Shown: in pieces, positions 12,987-24,900 of the stretch | Layout of the letters: every line of letters begins with the position of its first letter | Position numbering within the stretch: position 1 is the stretch's first letter | Origin: Plecoglossus altivelis | Lineage: Eukaryota > Chordata > Actinopteri > Osmeriformes > Plecoglossidae | Assembly: GCA_036571765.1 (NCBI GenBank) | Contig: BROE01000022.1 | Span: forward strand, 12,792,282-12,856,281 | Reading direction: 5' to 3' | Length of the DNA stretch: 64,000 bases | Notes under the pieces: generated by a model | Told to the model about the DNA's origin: nothing | What the model saw: the letters and a program-made list of their open reading frames with translations, nothing else | The model's database searches: none | Translations under genes and position numbers: made by a program

Positions 12987-13980
12987 GAGGAGATGACAAT
13001 AATAATAATAATAATAAACTTTATTTTCTATAGCGCCTTTAAAAGTAGCATCTCAACGTGCTTCACAGCAGAAAAAAAGCATGCAATTATACAAATAATA
13101 CTTTAAAATAAGTGAGATATAAAGTGTAAAAGCACACACCTAATAAAAACACTATCAAAACAATTAATACAAAATTCTATATCAGTATAATCAAGTAAAA
13201 GCTACCCTAAAGAAATTAGCTTTAAGGGAGGATTTAAAAACACTAAGGGATTCTGCTTGCCTAATCCAAGCAGGCAAGGAATTCCAAAGTCTTGGAGCAA
13301 CTGAAGAAAATGCCACCCATAGATTTTAAACGGGTATGTGGTACGATTAAAAGGCCAGTTTCTGAAGAACGGAGGGCACGCACAGGTGTGTAGGGGGCTA
13401 AAAGCTCAGAGAGATAGTGTGGAGCCAAACCATCCAAAGCTTTGTAAGTAAGCATAAGAACTTTAAAATCCACCCGAAATCTGACAGGGAACCAATGTAA
13501 AGACTCCAAGGCTGGAGTGATGTGGTCTCTTGTCCTGGTTCCAGACAGGATTCGGGCGGCAGAATTTTGAACCAGCTGTAATTTATTTGGGTAGCATGGT
13601 TCCAGACAGGATTCAGGTGGCAGAATTTTGAACCAGCTGTAATTTATTTGGGTAGCATTTGAAGCCCCAACCAGCAAAGCATTACAATAATCAATGCGAG
13701 AAAACACAAAGATATTGATCAACTTTTCAGCCACCGGGAGTGACAGTATAGGATGCATTTTGGCAATGTTTTTTAGATGGAAGAATTATGTCTTTACAGT
13801 GTTTTGAACATGGGGAACAAATGTTAAATGTGCATCAAAAATCACCCCTAAATTTCTTAATTTTGTTTGAAATTCCAGTGTAGAGCCATCCACATTTAAA
13901 GTTGAAGACCCAGCCTTACGTATCTGGTGGGGTGAACCAATGAGCATTACCTCCGTCTTGCCACTGTTCAGACACAAGAC
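12987..13980 (-). mobile_element. 5'-truncated L2-like LINE, 3' end, minus strand
   Basis: Read on the minus strand, the sequence encodes the C-terminal part of a jockey/L2-type LINE ORF2. One frame (minus 13980-13790) contains LGVIFDAHLTFVPHVQNTVK. The next (minus 13758-13300) contains FSRIDYCNALLVG, ARILSGTRTRDHITPALESL and LTYKALDGLAPHYLSELLAP. The reverse transcriptase core is missing, as expected from 5' truncation. The element ends at 12987-13018 in an (AAT)n tail next to 'ctttattttctatagcgcc', the usual 3' end of such LINEs. A 56-bp segment is tandemly duplicated (about 13549-13660) and repeats the residues around the Q-L-V-Q-N block. Frames are broken, so it is dead. Confidence 0.85.
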
Positions 13981-14772
13981 GGCAATGACAATGAGAAGGT
14001 GAGGGGAAGTAGCAGAGGAGGAGGTGGGAGGAGAGGAGGAGGTGGGAGGAGAGAATGAGTAACGGAGGAGGAGGAGAGAAGGATGAAGAGAGAAGACGGT
14101 GGAAGGAGAGGAGGATAAAGAGACGATGAGGGAAGGAGGAGAGGTGGAGGGTTGCATTTGCAGAAAGGAAGGGAGGGGGAAGTCATTAGGTGTTCATCAG
14201 ATTCTTTATTCCTCCACCCCCCTCTTTTTCATCACCCTATTTTCTCTCCCTAACCCCGCCACTGTTGCCCCTTACTTCCAGCTGCTCTGAATACCAGCCC
14301 AGCCCCCCCCCCCACACCCACACACACACAACTCACACACGCCCTTTACTCACCAGAGTGTAAGATACACTATTGTGTTTCTGATCGTGTTAGTGTGGTA
14401 TTCATAATAGGGTTATGGTATATAGTATTTCTAAAAGGTTGGTGTAAATGTGGTGTTTCTAGCAGGTTAGGGTATCTTGTGTTTCTAACAAGGTTGGCGA
14501 GCATGCTGTGTTTCTGTTGGGGTATAAGGTGTACCACACCCTAACTGGATCAAGAGAAGAGCTGTCGTGTTGTTAGTCTTAGCCTCTGAACACAGCCATT
14601 GTGGCACAACTTAGTGTATGTGTGTGTATGTATGTATGTAAGAGTTCATTATCTCTATGTTCTTGAAGCCCTAATGGGATCTAATTGGCATGCAGCTATT
14701 CATTGACACTGCCAGCAGTGGATAGGACCCTCCCCTCGACATGACACACACACATGCACGCACACAACGCAC
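13981..14772. other. Gene-free stretch; purine-rich 13985-14180
   Basis: A GGAGGA-biased tract of about 190 bases is followed by unique sequence with no coding signal. Confidence 0.5.
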
Positions 14773-14827
14773 ACTCCTGGTCACATATATGTCACGTCAC
14801 GGTTACCATCACAATAAAAAACTGTAC

Positions 14828-14868
<41 letters not shown>
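14773..14868. repeat. Left arm of inverted repeat 2, ending in (CT)n
   Basis: The unique part (14773-14827) matches the reverse complement of 16031-16080 almost exactly, apart from an extra 5-base 'tcacg' here. It runs straight into (CT)n (about 14830-14868). Confidence 0.85.
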
Positions 14869-14876
<8 letters not shown>

Positions 14877-15855
14877 GCTTTGTGAAAGGAATCAAAGGAA
14901 CTGTAGGGAGCTAAACAGTGTGTAGTTAGCGTGTTAGCCTGCTTGACCGTGTTGTATCCCCTGATTGGACTCTCCACAGAGCACAGGGGATAGTGTAGCT
15001 GTGCATTTATGTGTGTGTGAGTTCATGTATGTGTGTGTGGAGGTGATAACTGTATGTTGACTTGGGGTAAGGCTGTGTGCCTACTGTAGCGTTTGGTCTG
15101 GATCAGGATTAGGCAGGTTGAGCACGGTGACAGTTATGACAGTACATACTGCCTCCTCTGGTTCTGCTCGCCAGGCCTCTCTGTCTCTCACTGTCACTTT
15201 CTCGCTGTCTCTCACTCCCACCCTCCTCTCTCCTGCGCTCTCTCTTTTTCTCTTCTGTTCTCTCTATCCCTGTCTGTGTCTATCTCGTTCGCTCTCTCCC
15301 TCTCTTTCCCACAGTCTTTCTCAAGCTGCTTCTCTTACTCCTCTGTTTTATTCAGATGAGAAACAGGCCTATGCTATGGTGGAGACTGGTTCAAGTCAGG
15401 ACATAAGGAATGAGGTTAGACGCCACTCTCTCTCCATCTCTACAGGGTGGGCAGTACTGGTAAACCTGGCTCAGTGCTGGTCAGCTTGGTTCACTGTCTG
15501 ATGGCCTGTCACAAGGACTGGGGTTAGAATAGTAGGTTAGGGGGTGGGGAGTGTTGGAGAGAGAATGTAGCAGAATGGCACCAGATTCATGGGTTCACTG
15601 ATATGGTGGTTGTGTATAGGAGTTTAAAAGACAAGGATGCTGCAGTGACCATAAATACATACATACATACATAACCCTTGCTAAATATGCTCCCTACGTG
15701 CATATCTGCTCATCTGCTACATTATTAGACTGCCAGCTGGAAGGGAGCTTGTAATATATACACACACACACATACACATATGGAGAGCTTCCTTGTGACA
15801 TTGTGAGCCTAAATGCCACTATATTGTCAAACCCTCTCTTGCTTCTCGAGGGGCT
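14869..15855. other. Spacer of inverted repeat 2, gene-free
   Basis: CT-rich sequence (15175-15345) and a short (CATA)n run (about 15655-15673). No gene is supported. Confidence 0.45.
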
Positions 15856-16080
<225 letters not shown>

Positions 16081-17269
16081 GGGATGCAGTATACCAATAA
16101 AGCAGAGAGGAACTCCAACACAGCCAGTTAACTGTTGGATGGTGTGTTTGTGTGGTGTTTGGGGGTTGACATTGTTGTCTGGAAGCCTCCATCTGGGGTG
16201 TAATAAAAAACTGTGAGTGTGTGTCTTTGAAGAAATCTGATTGTGTTAGATGCGAATTCCTCTGATCTAGCGTCTACCTAATCGTTAATACTTTTCGATC
16301 CTTTCTTCAATTACCCAATGAATAATTGATTGTCTGGGTCTGCGGGGGTTGTAGAAGTAAAAGCGTGATAACACTTCCAACATACGACACAGTCCAGGAC
16401 ATTGTTTCTCTTTCTTCTCACCTGTGTGCGTTGATCTGTGTCATCTCCTGGGAGTCTACAGGAACAAGCATCATGTGCTCCTCAGTCGGAGGTTAGTCTG
16501 TTGACAAGCAGGTGCCCCTCTATTATCTAATGTGGTTTACCAGCAGAGAGCTTCCACTCAATAGCTATCAGTCACTTACAGTCCAGTCAATAACATCAGT
16601 GTGAGTCTATTTAACTGTCCTGGGGGTTCTGTGGACCAAATTGAAGGTCACCAAGAACCCGGGAACTGGATGTATCCACAGAAGGTTTGGAGGAGGAGGT
16701 CATGGTAGTTAACCAGACTACGGAAAGGAAGGATTAATAATAAATTCACAACAATAACACGTTAACAATGTTGCAGTTTACAGCATCAGGACTGGACCGA
16801 ATGCAAGCGTATGACAGGAGGAGTGAGAAGGTATTGACGCTGTGATGTGTCGATGTGGAAGTATCGGGATCTTCACTATGCCTCGCATGTTTAGAGAGAG
16901 GAGGGAGGAGAGGAAAGAGGAGGGTTAATTGGAAGGGTTGAGGGGAACAAAAGGGCTAGATATGATGAAAGGGAGAAAAGTGGGAGGAGAAGGGAGGAGA
17001 GGAAACAGGAGTCCCAGCTGAGCTCCCAAGTGCAAATTCTCAACCATCAAATGAGGCTAGGCTAGACCAGAACTGCCCTTCCCCCGCTCTTTCTTTTTAT
17101 TCATCGCTCCCTTTTTCTCTCTTTCCCTCTTTTTCTCTCTGTATCCTGCTCTCTCACACTCCCTCTCTTTCCCCCCTCTCTTTCTTGCTCTCTCACTCCC
17201 TGTTCTCTCTGTCTTTATCCTTGTGTAATGTGCAATCCAAGATTCAGATTTTCAGTCAGTGCTACAGGA
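16081..17269. other. Gene-free stretch
   Basis: Unique sequence. Purine-rich 16885-17010 is followed by pyrimidine-rich 17080-17215. Nothing coding is seen. Confidence 0.45.
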
Positions 17270-18960
17270 AAGGTACATTTGATTTCCACAGAGTCTGGGA
17301 CTTATCCAACAAATGTTGTTTCCGTTAAAATGGAAATTCTGTTGAAGTTTAAAACTATTGGATCTTCTCAGAGCCACTCTGGACCTGCCATAACCAATTG
17401 CTAAGGTTTGGTCATGACGTACATCTTCTGCATGGATGTAGCGACTTAGGCTGTGAACATCAAGTTGGAATGAGCAGAGGAGTGTTTGAAGATGTAAAAT
17501 TTGAGAAATAAAGTAACAATTGTAAATTGTACATCTTTATTTGACACTAAGGCTAGTGATAATGTACTGTATACAGTCAGCTGTCGAAGCTAGGTCGAAG
17601 CTTGCCACCCATGCAGTGCAGTGACACCACGCTACTGTGTGATACAAATATTTTTCAGATGTGGAAGAACGAGTAGACGATGGAGACAGGGGACCATTCC
17701 ACTGACAAGAGAGACAGAGACCCCATACCTTCTATACAATCCCCGGTTCCTACAAATGTTCTCTAACTTTGACAGAAATATTCTGTCCAAGCTAAATTAT
17801 TAGCAATTATGGCAATAGATGCATTCCGAAAAACTGGAGGGCTGTAGCAATTGAATCAGTTACTGCCCTGGTTTGTAATGGTCCAGCTTTGAAGCTCTAT
17901 CATAGAGCGCCTACTTGGAATGTTGGTGCAAATGTTGTTTAAATAGTTTATCGTATTATATGTACTCAATAATAATAATGATAATAAAAACATACAGTAT
18001 ATACACTAATACTAATACTATACACCTTGCTTATAATGCTAAAGAATTTGTATTAAATATTCTTACTTCATTTGCAGAGGTATAATAAACACCTTTTCAC
18101 TGAATGTCTTATTGTTTCTTTTATACCTTAAATAGAGTCAAGTGAATGATTGTTCTCTCGTATTTAAGACAACTACAGTTTTGGAGAAAAGAAATTACAA
18201 CACATTTACAACAATATGTACAACTAACACACTAAGTTTGCTTTTCTTGCACGAGTACTCCAAGGGGTTTGAAGTGTTAATCACGAGAATCACTCAATTT
18301 ACTGTTATCATTATCATCGTCAAAGTAGTTATTGCAACAGGATCTGGACAGGTTAAATATCCCCCTGAATCACATTGCAGATCCACACCTACATCCCCCA
18401 AAACATCACTAATGTTTATGAGAATTTCCTTCGAATGGTCCAATCTAAACACAGGAAGGTTAGCAATTATGTACAACTGTTCAAATAGTGCCAGACAATT
18501 ACAACCATTGGCTTATCACTGCTAGCGTTTGCCTTAGCCAACTCCTTCATGACTAACAAGGCGAGCTGGAAAAGCAAACATTTCCTGAACCTTGTGGGGA
18601 GGAGGACCACAACATTATGGCCACCAACAAAACTCTGTTGTTGAGATTGTTCTTGCTGGGGCTTTAAATTCTGGATTTTCAGCAGCATTGCCACAATGGA
18701 ACGAATGGCTTCGTTTGCATCTTCTTCCGCCACCATCACAGAACTACAACTCAAACTAGCGCGCAACATCAATGTCATTGTTATCTGCCACTTCCTCTGT
18801 TTGCCGATTGGGCCTTCAGATATCTAAGTGGAGAAAACCTACGCGGGAATACCCTACTACAGAAGAGAAATCTAAATTGAGCAGAAGTACATAGGACGGC
18901 AATTCCAGGCTAACAGGAAAGGCAGTATTCAGAAAAATAATTTTCTCCTCTGTTGTGGGA
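17270..18960 (-). mobile_element. Repeat with RecQ-helicase-like vestige, split by an insert
   Basis: The minus-strand frame at 18467-18778 reads FVGGHNVVVLLPTRFRKCLL and then FQLALLVMKELAKANAS. This is a degenerate version of the RecQ-family helicase motif I context (V-LPTGFGKSL-FQLL). A second copy lies at about 51050-51560. The left part of that copy matches 17270-17410 here and the right part matches about 18500-18950, so this copy appears interrupted by about 1.1 kb of other sequence (17411-18500). The Walker A residues G-K-S are lost, so it is non-functional. The element family is not identified. Confidence 0.5.
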
Positions 18961-21307
18961 CTAGGCTGTGTTCACAGGATAGTTTATTATCATGTCTTTT
19001 TCAGACAGAGGAGGACATTTGGCTTGAGCTTCAAGCCTGCATCCATCTTTCCCTCCCTTTCTCCATCCTTCTATCTTTTTTCCTTCCTTTTACCACCATC
19101 CTTCCCTCCCTCCCTCTCTCCCTCTCTCACAGCCTTTATTCTCCTCTAACCTACCCTCCATTTCTCACATCCATCCCTCCCTTCGTCTATTCCTCCCCCC
19201 TCTATTCCAATTTTCCACTCCCCCCATCCATCCATTTATCCCCACCTCCATCTATCCATCCCTCCATCCATCCCCACTTCAATCCATCCCTCCCTATTCC
19301 CTTGTGGTATGCACCATATTGACCTCTGAATCCTATCAGCAACCACTCTGAGAGATCCATATTATAGCTGAAATCGAGGAGGGAAGCCATGTGTTTATTG
19401 TTGACATATGTATGTACATCCACACTCAGCCTGTCTCACAAACACATGTACTCACTGGCAGACAGAGCATTGTAAAGGAGATGACAGGACAATGTGGATA
19501 GTGTTAGGGTTAAAGTTGGCCTTATCTTGGTGGCTGTTCAGCTGTGTTTGAGACAAGGACTAGCTGCCCAGAGACCACTGTAGACCTCCACAACCTCTCT
19601 TGCAAAACCATTCAACATCACACAAACACAGTTATTTATTCACAGTTCCCACTGGTTCTGGAAAATAGACTTGATGGATATGTGTGAATGCATGTGTGCG
19701 CGCCAAGGGGATTAGCAAGGATGGACTGTAATGAGAATAGTGTTCTATTGTGTGGGATGAAAGCTGTCTGGCTGTAGTTTGCCCCACGCACACACACACA
19801 CCTGCCGGGTCCCTGCAGACAAAACCAGAGACAGGTCAGCTGATCCACACCCATACCAGATCCAGCCTAGACCTAGCCCAGACCCAGTTCCAGATCCAGA
19901 CCCACACACCAGATCCACACACCAGATCCAGTTTTAGAACCTGCCCCAGGACAGTGGTTCATTGTCTGCTGGATCTCTATCAACACCACAGTCATTTAGC
20001 CCTGCCTGAGACCTCAGGTCCAGACTGAGTAGCTGTCCACGTGACTAACACTCCTGACCACTGACCAGAAGTCTATGTTTCAGACCACGGCATGACCTCA
20101 TTTCAACATCATGTGGAAAGACGTCACCATGCAGTTTTGACGCATTGAGTTCATGGGTTTACCAAGATGTTACAACACCCTGGCTTCTCTCTACCAGATG
20201 GATAATTAGGCTTCTATCTGGATATCAGATAACTAGGCTTTTCTCTGGATATCATATAACTAGGCTTCTGTCTGGTATGTCAAACGTTTCTTTTGCACTG
20301 CAGGCTGCCTAGCTGTTTGAAAGGCATATTTTTTCCAGTGCCTTTCCCCTTTCTCTCTCCCCCCTCCCATCTCTCTCTTTTCCTTCCTCTCGCCTTCCAT
20401 GTTTGTGCTAGGGTTGTTCTTGTCCTTCCTTATGGTGACGAGATGTGTCAGGACCTGTCCTGGTGAAGCCCAGCTGCTTGTTTTTTGTCTCCTCACTCGG
20501 CCGCTCTGGGTGAATCAATATAGCCTTTGTCTGGAGTAGACAGGCCCTAGCCCCAGCACCGGCCCTGGCCTCAGCCCCAGCCTTAGCCTCACCCCTAGCC
20601 CCAGCGTCACCCCTAGTACCTACCTCACTCCTAGCCCCAGCCTTATTCATTTCCCTAGCTCCACATCCAGTCCTAGTCATAGCCCTAGCCTTAGGCCTGG
20701 CTGCAACCAGTCTGTGAGTGATGATAAGGTTGATAATGAGGATGAATATGGATACTGAGCAGTGCACTTAACATCTACACATAGAGAGTCACACACAGAC
20801 AACTGAGCTGCCATAGACTTGTAGTCAGCAGTATTTTCGTGTGGTGAAACCTTGGAAGAAATGTTCTAAACAAGCCAGACAAATTAGCTTTTAAATACCT
20901 GTTCCTGAGCTGATCTTATCCTTGAAATATTCACTGGAAAATAACACTCATTGTAATGGTCTCTGTGTGCTAGCCTGGTCTATGTGTTCTAGACTACCCA
21001 TACGGAAATTTAATATACTGTATATCTATGTAAGACATCCTTGTATGGCAAATACTGAATGCTCATATGACATGGAAACGTACGTCATATATGTCCAAGT
21101 CACAGATTAAACATTGATGAAACCTATTAGAAATGGGAACAATTTAATAAATGTAATGTATTACATTTCCATATGAAATTGCCTCTGTGTACTAGCCTAG
21201 TCTATGTGTAACCTGGTCTCTGTATTATGGCTGGTCTCTCTGTTTATTGGCCAGGTCTCTGTGTACTTGTCTGGAGCTGGAGAGCAGGAGTGCGTGTGAA
21301 GGGAATG
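18961..21307. other. Gene-free stretch with low-complexity blocks
   Basis: Pyrimidine-rich with TCCA/TCCC repeats (about 19030-19300), a 'ccagatcca' repeat block (about 19835-19935), and an irregular 'ccctagccccag' hexamer-like block (about 20540-20700). Remaining sequence is unique without a supportable gene. Confidence 0.5.
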
Positions 21308-21672
21308 GGGGGTCTGCTCTGAAGCATGCTGTGGGTCACTCTCTCTCTCTCTAGGTCACTGAATTTCAAACACAAACATCTATGACTTTAGTTTGGAGGG
21401 ATGAAACATAGGCATGTCACAGACACGCATGCACACCAACACACCCACAAACGCACACACACGCACACACACACACACAACCACCACATATTACGGGGGT
21501 CTGCTCTGAAGCATGCTGTGGGTCACTCTCTCTCTCTCTAGGTCACTGAATTTCAAACACAAACATCTATTCTTATTGTTTGGGAGGTGGGATGAAACAT
21601 AGGCATTGTCAAAGACACGCATGCATGCACACACACACACACACACGCACACACACACACACACACACACAC
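21308..21672. repeat. Direct duplication of a roughly 190-bp unit containing CT and CA repeats
   Basis: The block starting 'gggggtctgctctgaagcat' at about 21308 recurs at about 21495. Both units carry the same (CT)n, 'aggtcactgaatttcaaaca' and a terminal CA-rich part. The second unit ends in a (CA)n run (about 21630-21671). It lies just upstream of the first dip2a exon seen here. Confidence 0.85.
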
Positions 21673-21879
21673 TGTACGCCTTCACAGCAAGGCTCTGGTG
21701 CCTCTTAGTGCCAGCGCAAGAGGCTGACGCTTAGCATCGTGATGTAGGGTACACACACACATGGAGTACATGCACACACACACTTACACACTACTACAAC
21801 GCCATATCTTTGACAGACTGGTGACTCACCACCTTTCTCTCCCCTCTCTCTCTCTTGCTCCTTCTTTCTCTCTGTGCAG

Positions 21880-21951
21880 GGGATATCACTCAGAAGGGCT
21901 ATGAGAAGAAGAGAGGCAAGCTGCTGGCCCCGTATATCCCTCAGATTCAAG
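21880..21951 (+). CDS. dip2a coding exon 2
   Basis: 72 nt, phase 1 in and phase 1 out. Encodes GDITQKGYEKKRGKLLAPYI and PQIQ, the start of the DMAP1-binding region. Acceptor 'tctgtgcag', donor 'gtaaga'. The first Gly codon is split with the missing exon 1. Confidence 0.95.
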
Positions 21952-24900
21952 GTAAGAGTCCTGCAAGTTAGCAACAGTTGGCCTAACTTCATAGGGTTAG
22001 CCTGAGATGCAGTTCCCAGCAGGCTAGATCACCTGCAGTTAGCTTGCTAGTTAACCTGCGATTAATCTTGCTTCCGGTTCTAACTATTTGCCAGGGCATA
22101 TTGCCTGGTAAAGCACCAAGTGAGGTAAAGAAAGAGTTTGAAGAGTTTTACCTTGGAAAATCGACAGAAAAGAGGGAATACATTCTAGTTTAGCAGGCTT
22201 GTGCTTCAGGTCATTTCTATGCATTGCTATCCTTTCTGCTGCATGGTAAAGCTTGAGGCTTAATTCCTTGACTAGCGGCTTCTTGGTCACATATTAATGC
22301 TGTGCAAGGACCTGACTGTGTGTGTGTGAGGTGCCTGAACACGGCTGTACCAGATGCAACATACTACAGGGTTCACAAACATGTTCTTTCAGAAACACTC
22401 AGAGGGCCCTATTTACACGATCTGAAATGTGTTTCAAGTGCGAAATGTAAGTAAACTTTGTGGGCAAGACACAGGCTCTGTTGCTATTATGCCGGTGGGA
22501 TAACTGACTATGGCGCCCATCGCAAAGCTAAAATGGGTTGGTCTGACGTGACTACATTCGTCATAGGTGTGGTTTCGGCGTAAAGTACAATAAACTAATC
22601 AGAGAGTTAGCTCACATTCCCTTCAAAAGCAGTAGCACTTGTTCTGTAGTGGATTTCTATAATAACGATGTATTTGCCAGGTGCATGTAGAAGCGGTTCC
22701 ATATTTTATTGTTTGTTTATTCTGGCATCATCATTTACAAAGAAAATATATATATATTCGGCTTACACTTAAAGACAGTCCTAACAGGGTATAGGCAGAA
22801 GGGCTACTGATGTCCTCCCTGAGGGAGGCTTGGCAAACAGTCCACCCTAACCTTAGTTGCTACACAGTACACACACACAAAATAAATATATGTTTGTTTC
22901 CTCAACAGCAATTTATAGAGAATTAATTTTTTTAAGTTCGTTTAGGTGCTCAAATTAATGATTGGTGATTCAATTTTCCTTTATTTCTATAGTTCAAAAG
23001 GTGCATGTGTGTATGATTTTGTGCCAATAATTTCTGTTTTAGAAAGGAGTGTTAAGTTTTGATTACAGTGTTTCATTCTGGCATATATGTGAGTTGTTGA
23101 GGTAATCTCCAAGTGCTCCAAATTATTATTGGCTTGTGTGTAGAGCTTAGACATAATGAGGCAAATCCTGCAAAAAGTGTCTGAACGTACTAACTAACAG
23201 ACTAAAGTATCTATGTTAGATTTACGCTAGCCTTTTTTCACATCTTCATGGACACCACAATGATTTCCCTTGTTTGGTAATATCTTTCCTTGTAATTATG
23301 TTAGCAAAAATGCAAACTTCTGCATCTGTATAGACAAGAGAAGCAATGTGTGCAAGCAACATTATGGCCAATCCTGCACCTTTAAAATATCATTTGAACA
23401 TGCCTCTGACTTTTAACCACCCTTTTTCTGGTCTGTGGCGGAATTGTTTTCTGAAACTGCAAAGTAGCCCCAGGGAACATTTCCGCTGGAACAAATCTTT
23501 TTTCTCTGAACCGCCTCCTGTAGCGCAATTTCATTCCATAACTTACCGACGTGCGTCTGTGGACAGAAAAGTACGCTGTGTGTCTGGTGCGAAATAGGAA
23601 TGATACATGTGACGGTATAGAAAGTCAATTGCGCTGGGTGCAAGACAGGGACCGATGTGTATGGGGGAATATGTCAGTGTGGGTGAGTGTGTAGAGTGTG
23701 TTGGGGAGTGTGTGTGTGTGTTTGGGGTGGTGTGTGTGTGGTTCTGTATATATCCATCAACTTCTGTATTTTTAAACTCAGTAAAAGTGACCATGGATGA
23801 AAATACCATGAGGTTTGTGGTTTGTTCTAGAGAGTAGTATCTCTGTCTTCCTCTCTCCATCTCTCTCTTCCTCATTCTACTTCTGGTCCCCTCTCTTGCT
23901 TTCTCTCACTTTATCTCCCTCTTTCTGCCTGCAGTTTCTCCTTTGGGTTTTGCAGGGTTCTAGTTTGGCTGAGTCTCAGAGTGAAGCCATGCAGAAATAG
24001 GAGCCCGACTCTGCTCCTCATGGCTTTTCACCAGACTCTACCAGACCTGTTATTTGGGTCGGGGTTATTTTCACCCTGAGTAGACGCCTGTTTCTTTCTG
24101 TCTGTCTCTCTATTTCTCTGTTTCTCTCTCTTCCCCTCTTTCTATCTCCAAACTCCCTTTCTCTTCTTTTTACGCTGTCTTTCTCGCTGTCTCATTATTT
24201 CACGCAGACAAATACTTCTCTTTCCCTCTCCCCTTGTCTTTGTGTCAGCTCTTGAATGCTTTCTGTTAGTGAACTCAGCTCATCCAAGCCTCTGTTGACC
24301 TGAGGACAGTAAAATATAGGTGCAGCCCAGGGATGGACCTGTGAAGAAGAGGAGGAGACCTTTCTGAACACACAGAAGGGGTGTGTGTTTGTTGAGGGTC
24401 TGCAGGCGGTGAAATATGACCTGAACAAGTCAACGCTGACACAGTCTGTCACAGAGGTTCACGTGTTGGAGGTAGGCTGTGGCATTACAAGGCAAGACAA
24501 TTAATCAAGTGTTTCAGGAAAGCAAAAGATGCCTCAAAGAAACTGTTGAAACTGTAGATTATCTCTTTCTCTCTGTCTAGCTCTTACTTTCTCTGACTCT
24601 TCTTCTCCCCTCTCGCTCTCTCTCTCTGGTCCTCATAGGTTGTTTCTTCCTTTGTACAATATTTTCAACATAAAGTACTGGAAAGGTTGCTGGTTACTGT
24701 TGTGTCGATGTCTTTCCTCCAAAAATGCACCCCCCAACATGTTGGCCACGTCCTTCTTAATTCACTGAAAGATTGTTCATTTATTCCCCTGAAATAGCTG
24801 CCTAAGTGGTTTATTCATTAGATTTGCTTTCTGGAATCTTATTAAAATCCTGACCAGATCTTTATTCCACATAGTGTTTCTGTTGTAATTTTACTAAACT

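Noticed and set aside
20540..20700. Interstitial telomeric repeat
   Set aside because: The hexamer-like pattern (ccctag/ccccag) is irregular and is not TTAGGG/CCCTAA.
21265..21290. 'ctggagctggag' as possible dip2a exon 1
   Set aside because: It is not followed by the LELELSEG coding sequence or a phase-1 donor, so the first exon is more likely upstream of the window.
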